Assembly (NCBI GenBank): GCA_964436765.1
Contig: CAYTEH010000004.1
Coordinates: 4,664 to 68,663, forward strand
Length of the DNA stretch: 64,000 bases
Reading direction: 5' to 3'
Source: CAYTEH01 sp964436765
GTDB lineage: Bacteria; Patescibacteriota; Gracilibacteria; Peribacterales; Peribacteraceae
Shown here: positions 54,764-62,163 of the stretch, piece after piece
Layout of the letters: every line of letters starts with the position of its first letter
Position numbering within the stretch: position 1 is the first letter of the stretch
Program-made: the position numbers and the translations under genes
Notes under the pieces: generated by a model
Database searches by the model: none
What the model was told of the DNA's origin: nothing
Seen by the model: the letters and a program-made list of their open reading frames with translations, nothing else

Positions 54764-55312
54764 ATGTCATCTCCTGAATTCGAAGCAGTAAAACAAGAGA
54801 AAGATGCCCTTGCTGCAGAAATGCCAAAAGGCGTTGCTATGGGCATCACAAAAATCGAAGGTAAGTTTGGCATAGCCGTTCGCATCCAAGAGAACGTTGT
54901 CGAAGGCGATGTTGCAGCGGTGAAGGCTCAGGTTGAGGCCTTACTCCGACAGAAAGCATCTTCTCCGTTTGATGTTCAGGTCATTGGCCCGATTGTAGCA
55001 TTGGGAGATGCCGACGATTCCGCAGAGCAAGACTATGAGCAAGAGCTGTATGCCCTTGTCTCAGAAAAGGTGATGCCGTGGGGTGACATCGATGGCGTGG
55101 TTGGTGCAGGCCTTGGCTTTGAGGACAGTGAAGGAACAGATGGTTATGTTGTCCGAGTGTTACTCAGGGATGAAGCTGCACGCGCTACGGTCAATCTTCC
55201 CGAAACAATGGGTTTGCAACTTGGTAACGGCGAAACGGTGACTTTGCCAGTGAAGTCTGAAGTGACTGGTATACCCCATGGCCAGTCTGCTGACGTAAGC
55301 TTGAAGCAGTAA
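54764..55312 (+). CDS. Hypothetical two-repeat protein of the integrated element
   Basis: The 182-residue soluble protein appears to have two related halves, each with a Gly-rich turn then a strand: GVAMGITKIEGKFGIAVRI and GVVGAGLGFEDSEGTDGYVV, each followed by a charged helix or LPE segment and a Val-rich strand. No family recognised. First gene of the element; an accessory cargo role is possible. Confidence 0.55.
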   Translation: MSSPEFEAVKQEKDALAAEMPKGVAMGITKIEGKFGIAVRIQENVVEGDVAAVKAQVEALLRQKASSPFDVQVIGPIVALGDADDSAEQDYEQELYALVSEKVMPWGDIDGVVGAGLGFEDSEGTDGYVVRVLLRDEAARATVNLPETMGLQLGNGETVTLPVKSEVTGIPHGQSADVSLKQ

Positions 55313-55433
55313 CCTCTTCGGAATTTATTTAAACAAGAGTGAGAGCGAGAGATCGCACACTCTTGTTTTGTTGTTTGGCAATTGCCTCGGTGCCGATAAC
55401 GTAGATTATTGGTCGAGATTTACCAATCCCACC

Positions 55434-56363
55434 ATGCAAAACGCACTCATCCCTGTCGATTATCGCCTCCAAAACTCGCCCGATAATGTTTACACCCTCG
55501 ATGAGGCACTACGCCGGAGCGTGGTGAAGCTTCTCCAAAACGACTACTCCCCGAACAGTACAAAAGCGATACGCTCCGATCTAAAGCACTTTCTTGCGTG
55601 GTATACGGATGCGAACGGTGAGCAGTTTAACTTCAAGCGTGTAATCGAGCGCGACATACGCGATTACCGCACCGCCATGCAGAGTAAGGGACTGAGCGTT
55701 GCGACGATCAACAGGAGATTGATCACACTGAAGAAGTTTTTCGCCGCCGCTGCGGATGAAGAAGTTATAACCGTAGAGAGGAATCCAACCTTAAAGGTCA
55801 GGACGCTGCGGATACAGAAACTCGCTCCCAAGAGCCTGACGCCGCAAGATGCCAGGCGATTCCTGAAGGAGGTAGAGGTGCGCGGCAGTCTCCGCGACAT
55901 GGCCATCATGGAACTCATGATCGGCGCGGGACTACGGGTATCAGAAGTTACGTCCCTGCGTGTTACTGATGTTCTCCTCTCCGAGCGCAAGGGTGCAGTC
56001 GTGATTCGCCACTCGAAGGGAGGCAAGACGCGTACAGTGCCTCTGCGACAAAGCGTCCGCGCATTGCTGGCGCGGTACATCATCGAATGCAAGCCAGTGG
56101 ACAGATTGTTTACGGGACAGCGTGGAGTGCTGACGCCGCATGCCGTGAACAAACTCGTTGCCAAGTACGGCAAGAGGGCAGGAGTAACACTCTCATGTCA
56201 TCGTCTGCGACACACGTTCGCCTTTGCCTTCTTGAAGGAAAACCCGACTGAGATTGTGGCACTGAGCCAACTACTGGGTCATGGGAACATCAATACAACT
56301 GCGATCTACACGCAGAATCGTTTGGAGGATTTACAGGAGAAAGTGGAGAAGGTCGCATACTAA
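55434..56363 (+). CDS. Tyrosine recombinase (XerC/D-like integrase)
   Basis: The 309-residue product has an N-terminal SAM-like core-binding domain (about 20-125) and a catalytic domain with the full set: Arg in GAGLRVSEV, Lys in HSKGGKTR, H-x-x-R in CHRLRHTF, His in LLGHGNINTT and Tyr in AIYTQN. I chose ATG 55434; the frame is open to 55368. Likely responsible for integration at tRNA-Ala. Confidence 0.9.
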   Translation: MQNALIPVDYRLQNSPDNVYTLDEALRRSVVKLLQNDYSPNSTKAIRSDLKHFLAWYTDANGEQFNFKRVIERDIRDYRTAMQSKGLSVATINRRLITLKKFFAAAADEEVITVERNPTLKVRTLRIQKLAPKSLTPQDARRFLKEVEVRGSLRDMAIMELMIGAGLRVSEVTSLRVTDVLLSERKGAVVIRHSKGGKTRTVPLRQSVRALLARYIIECKPVDRLFTGQRGVLTPHAVNKLVAKYGKRAGVTLSCHRLRHTFAFAFLKENPTEIVALSQLLGHGNINTTAIYTQNRLEDLQEKVEKVAY

Positions 56364-56388
56364 TTTTGCATGTAAGGGGAATCCTCAG

Positions 56389-56407
56389 CCGCCGCCCGGC
56401 GGCGGCA
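56389..56407. repeat. GC hairpin after the tyrosine recombinase gene
   Basis: GCCGCCGCC-C-GGCGGCGGC, a perfect 9-bp stem, 26 nt after the stop. There is no T tract. Confidence 0.75.
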
Positions 56408-56572
56408 AGTGTTGTAAACGTTTCAAAAACATAGCTACCTGAGCCGTTCGCTCAAAGAGAGTACAAAGCACTTGGCTTGGATTTGAACGCCGTACCGCGC
56501 ATTTATGAAAGGACTGGAAAGTGAAGCTCACCAACGCATAGCAAAATCTACTGTTGCTGCTATGATTTGCAT

Positions 56573-56700
56573 GTACCCATCGTCGTTGCGCGTGTTGTCG
56601 TGCCTTACCGCACCACACCTAGCTTCAGTGCAAAAAGGGGCATCTTGCCTCGGTCATCGCACTGATGCGCTAGGGCAACCTACGCAGCAACGATGGGTAC
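56573..56700. other. Large inverted-repeat structure in the element
   Basis: GTACCCATCGT (56573-56583) and ACGATGGGTAC (56690-56700) form an 11-bp stem that closes 106 nt containing a second stem (TTGCC with GGCAA). It lies directly before the TM2 gene. A structured leader, a recombination site or a small RNA is possible. Confidence 0.5.
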
Positions 56701-56750
56701 GCCGAGCAGGGTGCCCTTTCTTGGCTTTGTACATTTTCCCATTTCTCCTT

Positions 56751-57125
56751 ATGACTGGCTCGCAGACGAAGCAATGTCCATATTGCGGCGAAGACGTTCA
56801 CGCGGATGCCGTGAAGTGCAAGCACTGTCACGAGTACTTCGATGCCGCGCTCAGGCAGGCACGTTCGGAGAAGCCGTGGAATCCAGGCATTGCCGCGCTT
56901 CTATCGTTCTTCATCCCAGGTGCAGGACAGATTTACAAAGGTGATGTCGTGAGAGGGCTTGTACTGTTCTTCCTCACCGCGCTCGGATACTTCGTGTTCG
57001 TCCTCCCTGGTATCGCGCTCCACATCTACGCCGTGTACTCCGCATACTCCGCACCCGCGCCACGAGATCGGACAGAGCCGAATCAAAAGACTCGGAAGGC
57101 ACAGAAACCTGGCACTGCCGCATAA
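56751..57125 (+). CDS. Zinc-ribbon TM2-domain protein
   Basis: The 124-residue product begins with a zinc ribbon (CPYCGEDVHADAVKCKHC) followed by a TM2 domain with two helices (NPGIAALLSFFIPGAGQIYK and GLVLFFLTALGYFVFVLPGI) and a charged tail. I reject the longer frame from 56505 because it lies over the inverted repeat. TM2 proteins are widespread small membrane proteins of uncertain role. Confidence 0.75.
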   Translation: MTGSQTKQCPYCGEDVHADAVKCKHCHEYFDAALRQARSEKPWNPGIAALLSFFIPGAGQIYKGDVVRGLVLFFLTALGYFVFVLPGIALHIYAVYSAYSAPAPRDRTEPNQKTRKAQKPGTAA

Positions 57126-57127
57126 AG

Positions 57128-57413
57128 GTACCTGTTATTCGGACTACTCATAATCGTCGCTGTTTTCTTTGTTTTTATTCTCTACGCGGCGATTATTGAT
57201 AAGTAAACATGACGCAGAAGTACGTCACAGCGAGTCCATTTTTGTTTTGTGTGATTTGGCTCTTCTATGAGAAGAAGTCAGATGAGAGAAAATGGAAATG
57301 GAGGAATTACGGTATTTTCTGCACGTTACAGACTCACATGTATCACAACAAAGTTAACTCTTTGAGAATATTATTGTAATGCACTCAATTTTCTAGCTCG
57401 AATAACAGGGTAC
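57128..57413. repeat. Inverted repeat flanking an AT-rich 257-bp segment
   Basis: GTACCTGTTATTCG (57128-57141) and CGAATAACAGGGTAC (57399-57413) are complementary except for one extra base. The interior is AT-rich and holds a doubtful 57-codon ORF (57209-57382) and a 24-residue hydrophobic frame without a standard start. It resembles a small MITE-like insertion. Confidence 0.5.
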
Positions 57414-57478
57414 TAGCAATAACCATTTTTCCTTTCTACAATGAGCCTGCTTCGCGGCGACGCGCGGCGTTTTTGTAT

Positions 57479-58321
57479 ATGCAAACTTCTGATGCTCCTC
57501 AGATTGCGGCCAGTCAAAGTGTTACGTACAGGATTCAGTTCCGTAGCGTGAGATTCGGTACACGTCCTCGCTTTCAAACGCGTTGGACACCGTTGCTGTT
57601 CGCAACTATCGGAGTTCCAGCTTGGGTGGATACCGAGCAGGTTTGCGAAGTTCCGACAAAGTTTTTTGAATCGCACACTGAAGAACAATCAAACAAGGAT
57701 GATTGCATACCTGATCTCATGCGTGATTTTCACGATTATTTGGAAGAGATCGACGAGGACAGGGCACTCTGCGCGAAGCATGCGGAGACCGCTGCCATCC
57801 ATGACATGGAAGGGCAGAACCTAGAGCTATACCGCATGTTCAAAGCAACGGCGAACGCTGCCGAACACCTGAGAACGGGTGCGAAACATCTTCCCGACTG
57901 GGAAGAATCCCTGTTTGCGAAACACAATATCGAAGGATGGGAGAAGCTGAGGCAGCAAGTAACCCAACGTATGGAGAAGCATGGAAAGCAACACGAAGTC
58001 CTGACAAAGGGAGTGGCATGGGAAGGCAGGCCCGTCCTGATTCATGCGTATAAGTTTGAGCCTGACCCGCGCATGAAAGTCGAACTCATTGTGCCACCGT
58101 ATGGTGACCCGTCCCCCATGCTCCCGATACAAACACTAGCTGTGCTACTTCGTTGTCATGAATTTCTGCTCGCGCCGGGGATAGTTGCCGCCCTCCCCCC
58201 CTACGTGGGACACGACGTAAAATTCATGACCCTTTGGGAGTATCTCGAAGCCAAAATGCCCAAAGACGAGTATGCTATTTTCAGCCTCCCCACTTATCAA
58301 AATGTCGCGCCCAGTGCCTAG
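57479..58321 (+). CDS. Hypothetical protein of the integrated element
   Basis: The 280-residue soluble product has a beta-rich N-terminus (VTYRIQFRSVRFGTRPRF), a charged helical middle (about 75-185) and a hydrophobic/aromatic end. No family recognised. A TTG at 57473 is an alternative start. The codon mix is more AT-rich than in the flanking housekeeping genes. Confidence 0.6.
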   Translation: MQTSDAPQIAASQSVTYRIQFRSVRFGTRPRFQTRWTPLLFATIGVPAWVDTEQVCEVPTKFFESHTEEQSNKDDCIPDLMRDFHDYLEEIDEDRALCAKHAETAAIHDMEGQNLELYRMFKATANAAEHLRTGAKHLPDWEESLFAKHNIEGWEKLRQQVTQRMEKHGKQHEVLTKGVAWEGRPVLIHAYKFEPDPRMKVELIVPPYGDPSPMLPIQTLAVLLRCHEFLLAPGIVAALPPYVGHDVKFMTLWEYLEAKMPKDEYAIFSLPTYQNVAPSA

Positions 58322-58404
58322 AGGTGGCACTCTGCCACAGCGACTCGATTGTGGGGAGCCAGAGTGCCTCTTCTGGGCATAACGCCTGACCTATTGCTCC
58401 CCAC

Positions 58405-60030
58405 ATGTCGAAGAACTATTCATCAAAGGCCGTACTCCACGGAGACTGGGGACTGTACCGTCGTAAATCAACCGACGAAAAAGGGAAACAGATAAAGTCC
58501 TTAGAAGATCAAGAAAAAGAGGGTCGGACCCAGTTTGATAAATTGTCTCCTGAGGAAAAAGTGGGAAGAAAACTGATTGAGTACCCGCAGGAAAGTAAAA
58601 CTGCCTTTCATCCGAACAGACGAAAAATCTTTAGCGCGATGATCGAGGACATTCGACTGGAAAAATTGTATGGACTCATTGCCTCTGACTTTAGGCGCAT
58701 CAGCCGTAACCCCGAAGAAACGGGAGAATTCGTACAATTGATGAAGGATGGGAAACTAAAGTGTTTCGTTTCCTCTGTGAGAAACCGTTTGTACTGGTGG
58801 AATAATTCCGATGACATCGCAGCGTTGATGTTAGAAGGTGGAATCAGTTGCAAGGACAGTATGGACAAAGGGGATGTGATCGTGAGCCGCATGAAGGCGA
58901 GAGGGATTGAAGGGAAGCATCTGAGTCGAAAGCCTTTCGGGTTCAAGCGTCACATTATCCCGCACACCGATGGCTACTTTGAACGCATAACTATCGTAGA
59001 TGAGGACCAGTTGCCGCACCTCAAAAAGATGTTCGAGATGGCCGCTAGAGGCTGTTCCCTAGAAACCATCACTCAATGGGCATTCAAAAATGGTATCCGT
59101 GCGCGGCCTGCGAAAAATAACCGCAGTGGCATTCTGCACAAGGCGACCATTGCGAAAATCCTCCACAATCCCTTCTACAAAGGCTACGCCCGTTACAAGG
59201 GTCAGGAGTACGCATGGGGAGAAGAGCATATTCCGAGAGTACTGATGCCGAATGGAGAACTGATTCCTCTGGACGAACCTCCCATATCTCCCGCGCTATG
59301 GAACCGCGTCCAACTAATGCTCGCATCACGGCGAACGAACACAGCACGAGCCAAGGACTTGCTGCTGCGTAAGATGTTTAAGTTTGGGAGCATCATTCAC
59401 TGTGGTAAATGTAATCGCGTCCTCAGCCCGTATAGAGTTCCTAAAGAATCAGGCATGACGTATGTCTACTATGAGTGCAAGAAGACGCAACCGCGTTGCC
59501 AAGTCTGTGTCAGCCAAGGATCGCTCGAAAAACAGCACAAGGAGAAGCTTAAACAAGCTGACCCTGGTGAAACGGAGTTAGACCGCGCCCGTAGCGAGTT
59601 GGTCAAAATCCATCGGGAGAAGAGTAGCAGCCGCAAACTCCGCCGGAGCGAATTGCAAACCAAATATGAGAAGATCGAACGCTCGATTAATGACCAAGTT
59701 GCCGCTTTGCCTACGCTCAAAGCCATCGGCCTAGAGGAGAACGGCATACAGCAATTGAAGGCATTGAAGCAGGAGCGCGATACTATCAAAGAGCAACTCG
59801 ACAAGGTACACGATGAAGGCAGTGCATGGATTGAAAAGGTCGCAGGATGCTTCGAACTGCTAAAGGCCGCAGAGGAAATGCTTAAATACGGCTCTCCGCG
59901 TGTTCGTGAGCAAGTGCTGAAATCCATCGCTTCTAACTACAAGTTCATCGACGGAAAGCTAGTCCCAGACTTGCGATCTCCGTTCAAGGAGGCCTTGGAA
60001 AGAAGTGATCGTCCTGATTGGTGGAGATGA
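58405..60030 (+). CDS. Large serine recombinase
   Basis: The 541-residue product has the resolvase domain with catalytic Ser in LYRRKSTDE and the KSLEDQ motif, the conserved ASDFRRISRNPEE helix, a recombinase domain (about 175-320), a zinc ribbon (CGKCNRVLSPYR...CKKTQPRCQVC) and a long coiled coil (about 375-470). The stop codon lies in the 3' end of tRNA-Ala (about 10-bp overlap), so its end is formed by the attachment site. It may catalyse excision or a different reaction from the tyrosine recombinase. Confidence 0.9.
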   Translation: MSKNYSSKAVLHGDWGLYRRKSTDEKGKQIKSLEDQEKEGRTQFDKLSPEEKVGRKLIEYPQESKTAFHPNRRKIFSAMIEDIRLEKLYGLIASDFRRISRNPEETGEFVQLMKDGKLKCFVSSVRNRLYWWNNSDDIAALMLEGGISCKDSMDKGDVIVSRMKARGIEGKHLSRKPFGFKRHIIPHTDGYFERITIVDEDQLPHLKKMFEMAARGCSLETITQWAFKNGIRARPAKNNRSGILHKATIAKILHNPFYKGYARYKGQEYAWGEEHIPRVLMPNGELIPLDEPPISPALWNRVQLMLASRRTNTARAKDLLLRKMFKFGSIIHCGKCNRVLSPYRVPKESGMTYVYYECKKTQPRCQVCVSQGSLEKQHKEKLKQADPGETELDRARSELVKIHREKSSSRKLRRSELQTKYEKIERSINDQVAALPTLKAIGLEENGIQQLKALKQERDTIKEQLDKVHDEGSAWIEKVAGCFELLKAAEEMLKYGSPRVREQVLKSIASNYKFIDGKLVPDLRSPFKEALERSDRPDWWR

Positions 60031-60095
60031 GGGGACTTGAACCCCTGACCTTCTGCATGCCATGCAGACGCTCTAGCCAGCTGAGCTACATCCCC
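60019..60095 (-). tRNA. tRNA-Ala (anticodon GGC)
   Basis: Cloverleaf: acceptor GGGGATG/CATCTCC, D arm GCTC...GAGC, anticodon stem TCTGC/GCAGA with loop ATGGCAT, T arm AGGGG TTCAAGT CCCCT, discriminator A and encoded CCA. The 3' end is the attachment target of the integrated element. Confidence 0.93.
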
Positions 60096-60215
60096 ACGGA
60101 GGAGCGGCAGTGTATTTGAAAGGAAGGTGGCTTGCCAGCCGTAGCGAAGCCGTCATCTATGAGCCATGCCCGCGTTCGCTCATGCTATGGCGGGCAGCCG
60201 CTGCTTCGCAAAGGC

Positions 60216-60293
60216 TGGTGCGCCCGGCAGGATTTGAACCTACGACTTCCAGATCCGCAATCTGGCGTTCTATCCGGGCTGAACTACGGGCGC
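60216..60293 (-). tRNA. tRNA-Arg (anticodon GCG)
   Basis: Acceptor GCGCCCG/CGGGCGC, D arm GTTC...GAAC with a 10-nt loop, anticodon stem CCAGA/TCTGG with loop TTGCGGA, T arm GTAGG TTCAAAT CCTGC, and encoded CCA. The anticodon GCG reads CGC/CGU. Most bacteria use ACG (inosine) for this box. Confidence 0.9.
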
Positions 60294-60401
60294 ACGTTAT
60301 GAAGAGAAAGATCGAGTGGGCCCTTTGCGTGCAAGAAGCCCGAAGGGCTGCCTGCATCGCCGTAGCCCCGAAGGGCGAAGGCGAGAACTACGGGCGCACG
60401 T
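60281..60401. repeat. Duplicated 5' end of tRNA-Arg
   Basis: GAACTACGGGCGCACGT occurs at 60281-60297 (within and before the tRNA-Arg 5' end) and again at 60385-60401. The spacer has REP-like GCCCGAAGGGC and CCCCGAAGGGC motifs. The second copy is a 16-nt tRNA fragment upstream of the gene. Confidence 0.75.
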
Positions 60402-60526
60402 GCAAAAAAAGAGCGGCCGGGAAAAGGTACCAGAATAGAGCCTTATGGGCCAGAGCTAATGGAAAGTCTCTTGATCTTGGCCCTGGAGGCATTTGAACCC
60501 TATACTGGCCGTATCCCCCACCTCCT

Positions 60527-60976
60527 ATGCACGTCGCCTTCCTCCTCGGCTCCAAGACGGACACGGAATTCGCCCAGAAGATCGCCGATATGCTGACGGA
60601 GTACGGAGTGCCCTCGGAGATTATCGTGGCCTCCGCGCATAAAGTCCCCGAGAAAGTGATCCAGGAGATCGACAAGCTCAACGCGCGGAAGGACCCGACG
60701 GTGGTCATCACGGTCGTGGGCATGAGCAACGGTCTCGGCGGAGTCACGGCCGGCTCGTGCGTGCACCCGGTCATCAACTGCCCGCCGTACAAGGATCTGA
60801 CGGAGTACCTGGTGGATATTCACTCGAATCTGCGGATGCCCAGTGATGTGCCCGTGATGACGGTGATGCACCCGAAGAACGCGGCGCTCTGCGCGCTCCG
60901 GATCCTCGGCGAAAGTGATGCCGCGCTCAAGGCGAAGCTGATGAAGAGGATTGAGAAGATCAAGGCCGAGTATTAA
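60527..60976 (+). CDS. purE: AIR carboxylase, class II PurE type
   Basis: The 149-residue product has FLLGSKTDTEF, the VASAHKVPEKV loop and GMSNGLGGVTAGSCVHPVIN. SAHK and SNGLG in place of the class I SAHR and AHLPGM match the class II enzyme (as in animal PAICS), which carboxylates AIR directly with CO2 and needs no PurK. TATACT at 60501-60506 lies 20 nt upstream. With purN it shows purine synthesis ability. Confidence 0.85.
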   Translation: MHVAFLLGSKTDTEFAQKIADMLTEYGVPSEIIVASAHKVPEKVIQEIDKLNARKDPTVVITVVGMSNGLGGVTAGSCVHPVINCPPYKDLTEYLVDIHSNLRMPSDVPVMTVMHPKNAALCALRILGESDAALKAKLMKRIEKIKAEY

Positions 60977-60979
60977 ATA

Positions 60980-61053
60980 AGGGTTAGGGGCTTGGGTTAG
61001 GGTTAGGACTGAGATTTTTTAAGATACCTGGCCCCAACCCTAGCCCCAACCCT
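60980..61053. repeat. GGGTTA-family inverted word repeat
   Basis: Left arm 60980-61008 (GGGTTAGGGGCTTGGGTTAG and following), right arm 61031-61053 (GGCCCCAACCCTAGCCCCAA and following), middle AT-rich. The right arm runs directly into the TATACT of the glycosylase gene. Confidence 0.8.
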
Positions 61054-61064
61054 ATACTCGCCGC

Positions 61065-61622
61065 ATGACATTGACCCTCGACACCCTCCGCGAACAAATC
61101 AAGGATTGGAAAGGCTGCGAGCTCTACAAGACCGCCACGCAGCCGGTGCTGGGCGAAGGGAGCCCCACAGCCGAGGTGATGTTCATTGGCGAGGCGCCCG
61201 GGGAGCAGGAAGATAAGCAGGGCAGGCCCTTTGTGGGCGCCGCCGGCAAGTTTTTGGACGAGCTGCTTGGCACCATCGGCCTCAGCCGCGAGAGCGTCTA
61301 CATCAGCAACGTGGTCAAGTTCCGCCCGCCCGAGAACCGCGAACCCACTCCGCTGGAGAAAGAGCAGTGCATGCCGTGGCTGATGATGGAGATCGCCATC
61401 ATCAAACCGAAGGTGATCGTGCCGCTGGGGCGCCACGCGCTGGGGCACTTCTTTACGAAACTCACCATCACCGAGGGGCACGGGAAGCCGCAAAAGCTCA
61501 CGGACGTCGTCACGGTATTCCCCATCTACCACCCCGCCGCGGCGCTACATAACGGCGGATTGAGGCAGGCGCTCTACGATGACTTTAAGGCGCTGGGGGA
61601 ATTTCTCAAGTCACGCAAGTAA
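61065..61622 (+). CDS. Family-4 uracil-DNA glycosylase with degenerate Fe-S site
   Basis: It removes uracil from DNA. The 185-residue product has the active site GEAPGEQEDKQGRPFVG, YISNVVKFRPPENREP and the HPAAAL motif. Family 4 enzymes hold a 4Fe-4S cluster with C-x2-C, a Cys in VKCRPP and one about 16 residues later. Here they are W-x2-C, VKFRPP and EQC, so two of four are lost. TATACT lies 6 nt before the ATG. Confidence 0.9.
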   Translation: MTLTLDTLREQIKDWKGCELYKTATQPVLGEGSPTAEVMFIGEAPGEQEDKQGRPFVGAAGKFLDELLGTIGLSRESVYISNVVKFRPPENREPTPLEKEQCMPWLMMEIAIIKPKVIVPLGRHALGHFFTKLTITEGHGKPQKLTDVVTVFPIYHPAAALHNGGLRQALYDDFKALGEFLKSRK

Positions 61623-61724
61623 TCGCAGAAAGGAGCCAGAGAGTAAAAAACCAGAGACCAGAATGGAATTGGGTTTCTTTTTTCTGGAATTTTTCCCAGA
61701 CCACCTCATGTACAATCCCCTACC

Positions 61725-62087
61725 GTGACTTCCCTCTTATTCGGAATCAGCGTATCAGCTCTCCTTTCAGTCACCTCCCTCCTGGTGGTCCTCTTCCGCG
61801 TGAGTCCGTTGAGCGCGCCCGGCCAGGCCATCCCTGCGTTTTTCGTCAGCCTGTTTCTGAGCGTCGCATCGGTCGGAACCCTGCTCTTCCTGTCCATCTG
61901 GAAATTCCTCCCCATCCACTCGTGGGATCTGGCCAAGATGATCGGCATCTCGCTGCGGCAAGGCATTCTATTGGGATTAGGAACTGTCTTCCTCGTCTTC
62001 TTCCATTTGCTGGGCATTCTCACGTGGTGGGTGGCGATTTTGATCTACGGGGTGTTTGTGCTGATTGAGTTGGCGTTGCATTCCTGA
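61725..62087 (+). CDS. Four-helix membrane protein
   Basis: The 120-residue product from GTG 61725 has hydrophobic segments at about residues 4-25, 36-58, 77-95 and 97-117. TACAAT at 61711-61716 lies 8 nt upstream, supporting the GTG. It precedes pheS by 76 nt with a GGCCATC-type repeat between. No family recognised. Confidence 0.6.
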   Translation: MTSLLFGISVSALLSVTSLLVVLFRVSPLSAPGQAIPAFFVSLFLSVASVGTLLFLSIWKFLPIHSWDLAKMIGISLRQGILLGLGTVFLVFFHLLGILTWWVAILIYGVFVLIELALHS

Positions 62088-62116
62088 GCGATTGTCAGTT
62101 GGTCCGATGGCCGGTT

Positions 62117-62134
62117 GACCATCTGGCCATCCGG
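62117..62134. repeat. 18-bp dispersed sequence shared with the lamin-tail gene
   Basis: GACCATCTGGCCATCCGG occurs here between genes and again at 29278-29295 on the minus strand inside a coding region. Around it are further ATGGCCGG/CCGGCCAT words in inverted order. Confidence 0.8.
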
Positions 62135-62163
62135 CCATCCGGCACTGTACTATTCCTGCATCC

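Larger units (their letters stand above)
54433..60036. mobile_element. 5.6-kb integrated element in the 3' end of tRNA-Ala
   Basis: A 16-bp direct repeat (GTGGAGATGAGGGGAC) bounds the element at 54433-54448 and 60021-60036. The right copy is the acceptor/T-arm end of tRNA-Ala. Inside are five genes on the plus strand including a tyrosine recombinase and a serine recombinase. The GC content is lower than the flanks. This is the standard geometry of tRNA-targeted integration, where the tRNA stays intact and the far end carries the duplicated 3' part. Confidence 0.85.

Noticed and set aside
57209..57382. 57-codon frame inside the AT-rich segment (MTQKYVTASPFLF...)
   Set aside because: It lies entirely within a putative MITE-like insertion and lacks a ribosome site or homology that I can see. 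Left as doubtful.
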